A stretch of 64,000 nucleotides of DNA from Semisulcospira habei (taxonomy: Eukaryota > Mollusca > Gastropoda > Semisulcospiridae): positions 128,913,299 to 128,977,298 of the forward strand of contig BTPG01000005.1 in the NCBI GenBank assembly GCA_036245525.1. The letters run 5' to 3'. This document shows, one piece after another, positions 61,425-64,000 of this stretch. The notes below the pieces were generated by a model, which saw only the letters and a program-made list of their open reading frames with translations, did not search any database and was not told the origin of the DNA. Each line of letters opens with the position of its first letter. Position 1 is the stretch's first letter. Made by a program: the position numbers and the translations under genes.

Positions 61425-64000
61425 GGCAGATGTTCACATCTGCATGGGACATAGAGGACCCCGCCCTCCACGAGTCCCCTGCTGCTTTGCAGGTTAGGTT
61501 TTGGATAACCAAAGTCTAGGGTGCTGACACAGTACCTGATTGGGTGTATGAACTTCCTTGATGAAGTCACCACCCAGGGCGAAAGAGTCCCATGAAGGTC
61601 TCATCAGCCACGTGTCCAGGACCAAGGCGAGCCACAAGTTATGTGGAGTTTCGGTTGTGGTTAACAGCCTGGAGAGGGATGGGCTCCGCCAGGTTCTTTT
61701 GCCCAAGACACACCACATGCAATGACAATGTTACCTCGATCCATACCGGATCGGTCGTCGCCCGGAACAAGGACCGCGCCTTTTGTCTTGCGCCAGGGCA
61801 GAGGTGTTAAGTGTGTTACTGGTGCACCACCAAAACTCCGTGCCAGAAACAACATCAGCATTGACACCTGGAACGTCAGAACATTAAGAATGCCTGGAAA
61901 GGTAGAGGAACTGACACACGAAATGAAGAGATACCACTGGAGCATTCTAGGACTGTGCAAAGTACGATGGAAGAACTTTGGGGAAACATCAACCCAGCAA
62001 AACCACAAACTGTATTACAGTGGCAGAGAAGACAAACACGAACAGGGTGTCAGATTTCTCGTCCACAAAGACATCGTAAATACTGTCATGAGTTGTCGGC
62101 CAGTCTCTAGTAGGCTTATCACCATACGCTTGAGGGCAACCCCATTCAATATCACCATTGTACAAGTTTACGCCCCAACAACAGACTATGGCGATGAGGA
62201 AATAGAAGACTTCTATGACCAACTGCAAGAAGTCTTGGACCAGACCCCCAAGAAAGACATTCTTGTGGTGCAGGGAGACTGGAATGCCAAAATAGGAGAG
62301 GACGCTGCTAGAACTGGAAAAGGCACATGCGGATGCTACTGCAATGCAGAGACCAACGACAGAGGCTTAAGGCTCCTGGAATTTGCCAGCTCAAATGATC
62401 TAAAGCTGATGAACACGTTTGGCCCACACAAAGCATCCAGAAGGTGGACATAGCACAGACTGAACGGAGAGCACCATAACCAAATTGACTACATCATGGT
62501 GAAGAGATGCTTCCAAACCAGTGTGAACATTGCCAAGACAAGAAGTTTTAAAGGAGCAGACATTGGAAGCGACCATGACTTGGTGATGATGACCTTCCGA
62601 CTCCACCTAAAGAAGGTCAACAAGCAGGGTCCCACCAGAATCAAGTTTGATCTCGAGAAACTGAAAGACCCAGAGGTAGCGGAAGCCTTCCAGGCAAAGA
62701 TAGGAGGAAAATTTGCGCCACTGCTACTTCTAGGTGCAGAAGACACGGATATGGACACACTGATCGACACATTTAACACTGCTGTAACCCAAACAGCCAG
62801 CGAGATCCTTGGCAAACACCGACAAGCAAAGAAACCTTGGGTTACAGCTGACATCTTTGTTCTATGTGACAAGCATCGAGAATTAAAGAAAAAGAAATCA
62901 GAGGTAGAAGGAGCTAAAAAATACAGGGAAATTAACCAGGATATCAAGAAAAGCATGAAAAAGGCAAAGAATAAGTGGATTGATCTGACCAGTGTAAAAC
63001 AAGGACGCTCCACGATCATTCAAGATAGTGAAGGGAAGTGTCTTACGGAAGACCAAGACATACTGAAGAGATGGACAGAGTACTGCTCAGATTTGTACAA
63101 CCACCCAGCTACAGGGGACCCAGGCATACTTGTCAACCCACCCGTGACCAACAATGGCAACTATCCCACCTTCTGAGAAGAAGTAGAGGCTGCAGTGAAG
63201 TCGCTGAAAAAAGGGAAGGCAGCAGGAGCAGACAACATCCCTGCAGAACTAGTCCAAGAAGGGGGAGAAGACATGATAAGCGCCTTACTAACAATCTGCA
63301 ATAAGATCTGGCAGTCAGGGGATTGGCCCACACCATGGACCCAATCACTTATAATAACTCTCCCCAAAAAAGGCAACTTACATCAATGCCAGAATTATCG
63401 CACGATCAGTCTTATATGCCACCCAAGCAAAGTCATGTTATAGATCTACTGAACAGGCTGAAGCCACAGGCAGAGGAAATCATAGCTGAGGAACAGGCAG
63501 GCTTCAGACCAGGGCGTAGCACAACTGAGCAGATCTTCAACCTGAGAGTTCTATGTGAGAGGTACCTCCAGCACCAGCAAGACCTCTATCATGTCTTTGT
63601 GGATTTTAAGAAAGCGTTTGACAGGGTGTGGCATGCAGCCCTTTGGTCCACCATGAAGCTATGCAACATAAATGCCAACCTGATCAAAGTCATAGCAAAC
63701 CTTTACAACAAGGCCACTAGCGCAGTCTGCTTCAACGGCAAAATAGGAAACTGGTTTAGGACTACAGTCGGAGTCAGACAAGGCTGCTTGCTCTCACCTA
63801 CTCTTTTCAACATCTTCCTGGAAAGAATCATGACAGACGCTCTGAAAGATCATGAAGGAACTGTCAGTATTGGAGGCAGCACAATCACGAACTTGCGCTT
63901 TGCGGATGACATTGATGGCCTTGCAAGAACAGAGAAGGAGCTAGCTCAGCTGGTGGAAAAGATGGATAGTACAGCCATTGCATATGGGATGGAAATCAGT
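61425..64000 (+). mobile_element. LINE-3: non-LTR retrotransposon running off the window
   Basis: The 5' leader starts near GGGGCAGTGGGCAGATG and matches the LINE-2 leader for about 70 bp (GTTCACATCTGCATG, ACGAGTCCCCTGCTGC). A decayed endonuclease/reverse transcriptase follows from about 61720. The 3' part lies beyond the window, so no target duplication can be checked. Confidence 0.85.
61722..64000 (+). pseudogene. LINE-3 endonuclease/reverse transcriptase with stops, partial
   Basis: The endonuclease part has SIDTWNVRTLRMPGK, ILGLCKVRWKNFGE (Lys where the family has catalytic Glu), VVQGDWNAKIGED and, after a stop at 62451, GADIGSDHDLVMMTFRL. The polymerase then follows with stops at 63174 and 63440: KKGKAAGADNIPAELVQ, AEEQAGFRPGRSTTEQIF, FVDFKKAFDRVWH, GVRQGCLLSPTLFNIFLER and LRFADDIDGLARTE near the window end. 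The motif order and style are the same as in proteins often annotated as craniofacial development protein 2-like, which are LINE proteins. Confidence 0.88.

Noticed and set aside
61722..62453. Host craniofacial development protein 2-like gene
   Set aside because: The label is used for LINE endonucleases; here polymerase motifs follow directly and stops break the frame.
1..64000. Bacterial operons, prophage or plasmid functions
   Set aside because: No ribosome-binding sites, operon-like gene packing or bacterial genes; introns and LINE/SINE/DIRS elements show an animal nuclear genome.

Overview
This is nuclear DNA of a multicellular animal, not a bacterium. It has spliced genes with GT-AG introns, tRNA-derived SINEs, several non-LTR retrotransposons, DIRS-type tyrosine-recombinase retrotransposons and dense small foldback elements. 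The repeat style (SINE tails of the AAAGCGCCTATATAATAA type, (CAAT)n tails, modular tandem-repeat elements, long AT and CA microsatellites) suggests a mollusc, perhaps a gastropod. The species cannot be named from sequence alone.

Two host genes are visible. On the plus strand, a complete VPS28 gene (ESCRT-I subunit) runs from about 14427 to 37853 in nine coding exons that sum to 219 codons, with every junction in phase. Its introns are swollen by insertions. Intron 1 holds a decayed LINE fragment and a SINE, intron 2 a 6.5 kb DIRS element, intron 5 a near full-length LINE, intron 6 a 4 kb LINE with an almost intact protein, and intron 7 an internally deleted LINE derivative. On the minus strand, 45338-47442 holds the last three coding exons of a gene I do not recognise. 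A composite DIRS element lies directly upstream of these exons.

Four DIRS-type copies occur. DIRS-0 (1-826, minus, cut by the window edge) and DIRS-2 (17489-23982, plus, gag-like only) share one subfamily. DIRS-1 (3435-9768, minus) carries gag, RT, RNase H and a tyrosine recombinase with all expected catalytic residues, though frameshifted. DIRS-3 (47493-59382, minus) is a more diverged subfamily and was itself invaded by an I-like LINE (49808-55673) and by an LTR retrotransposon that left a solo LTR (57509-58361). Every complete copy shows inverted terminal repeats plus an internal complementary region that joins the two outer ends, as expected for replication through a circle.

LINE family 1 has four copies (25679-28970, 35226-35887, 38187-38914, 59715-61359), each with target-site duplications. 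LINE family 2 (29492-33528) has a tRNA-like SINE head fused to its 5' end inside the duplicated target site. LINE family 3 starts near 61425 and runs off the window. The non-genic remainder holds at least three kinds of small foldback elements, many sharing one hairpin core, a two-copy MITE family with 6-bp target duplications, two SINE families, and elements built from ~165-bp monomers. The nesting gives a relative insertion order: foldback before LINE-1A, DIRS-2 before its SINE and MITE, DIRS-3 before its LINE and LTR, LINE-1D before its MITE.
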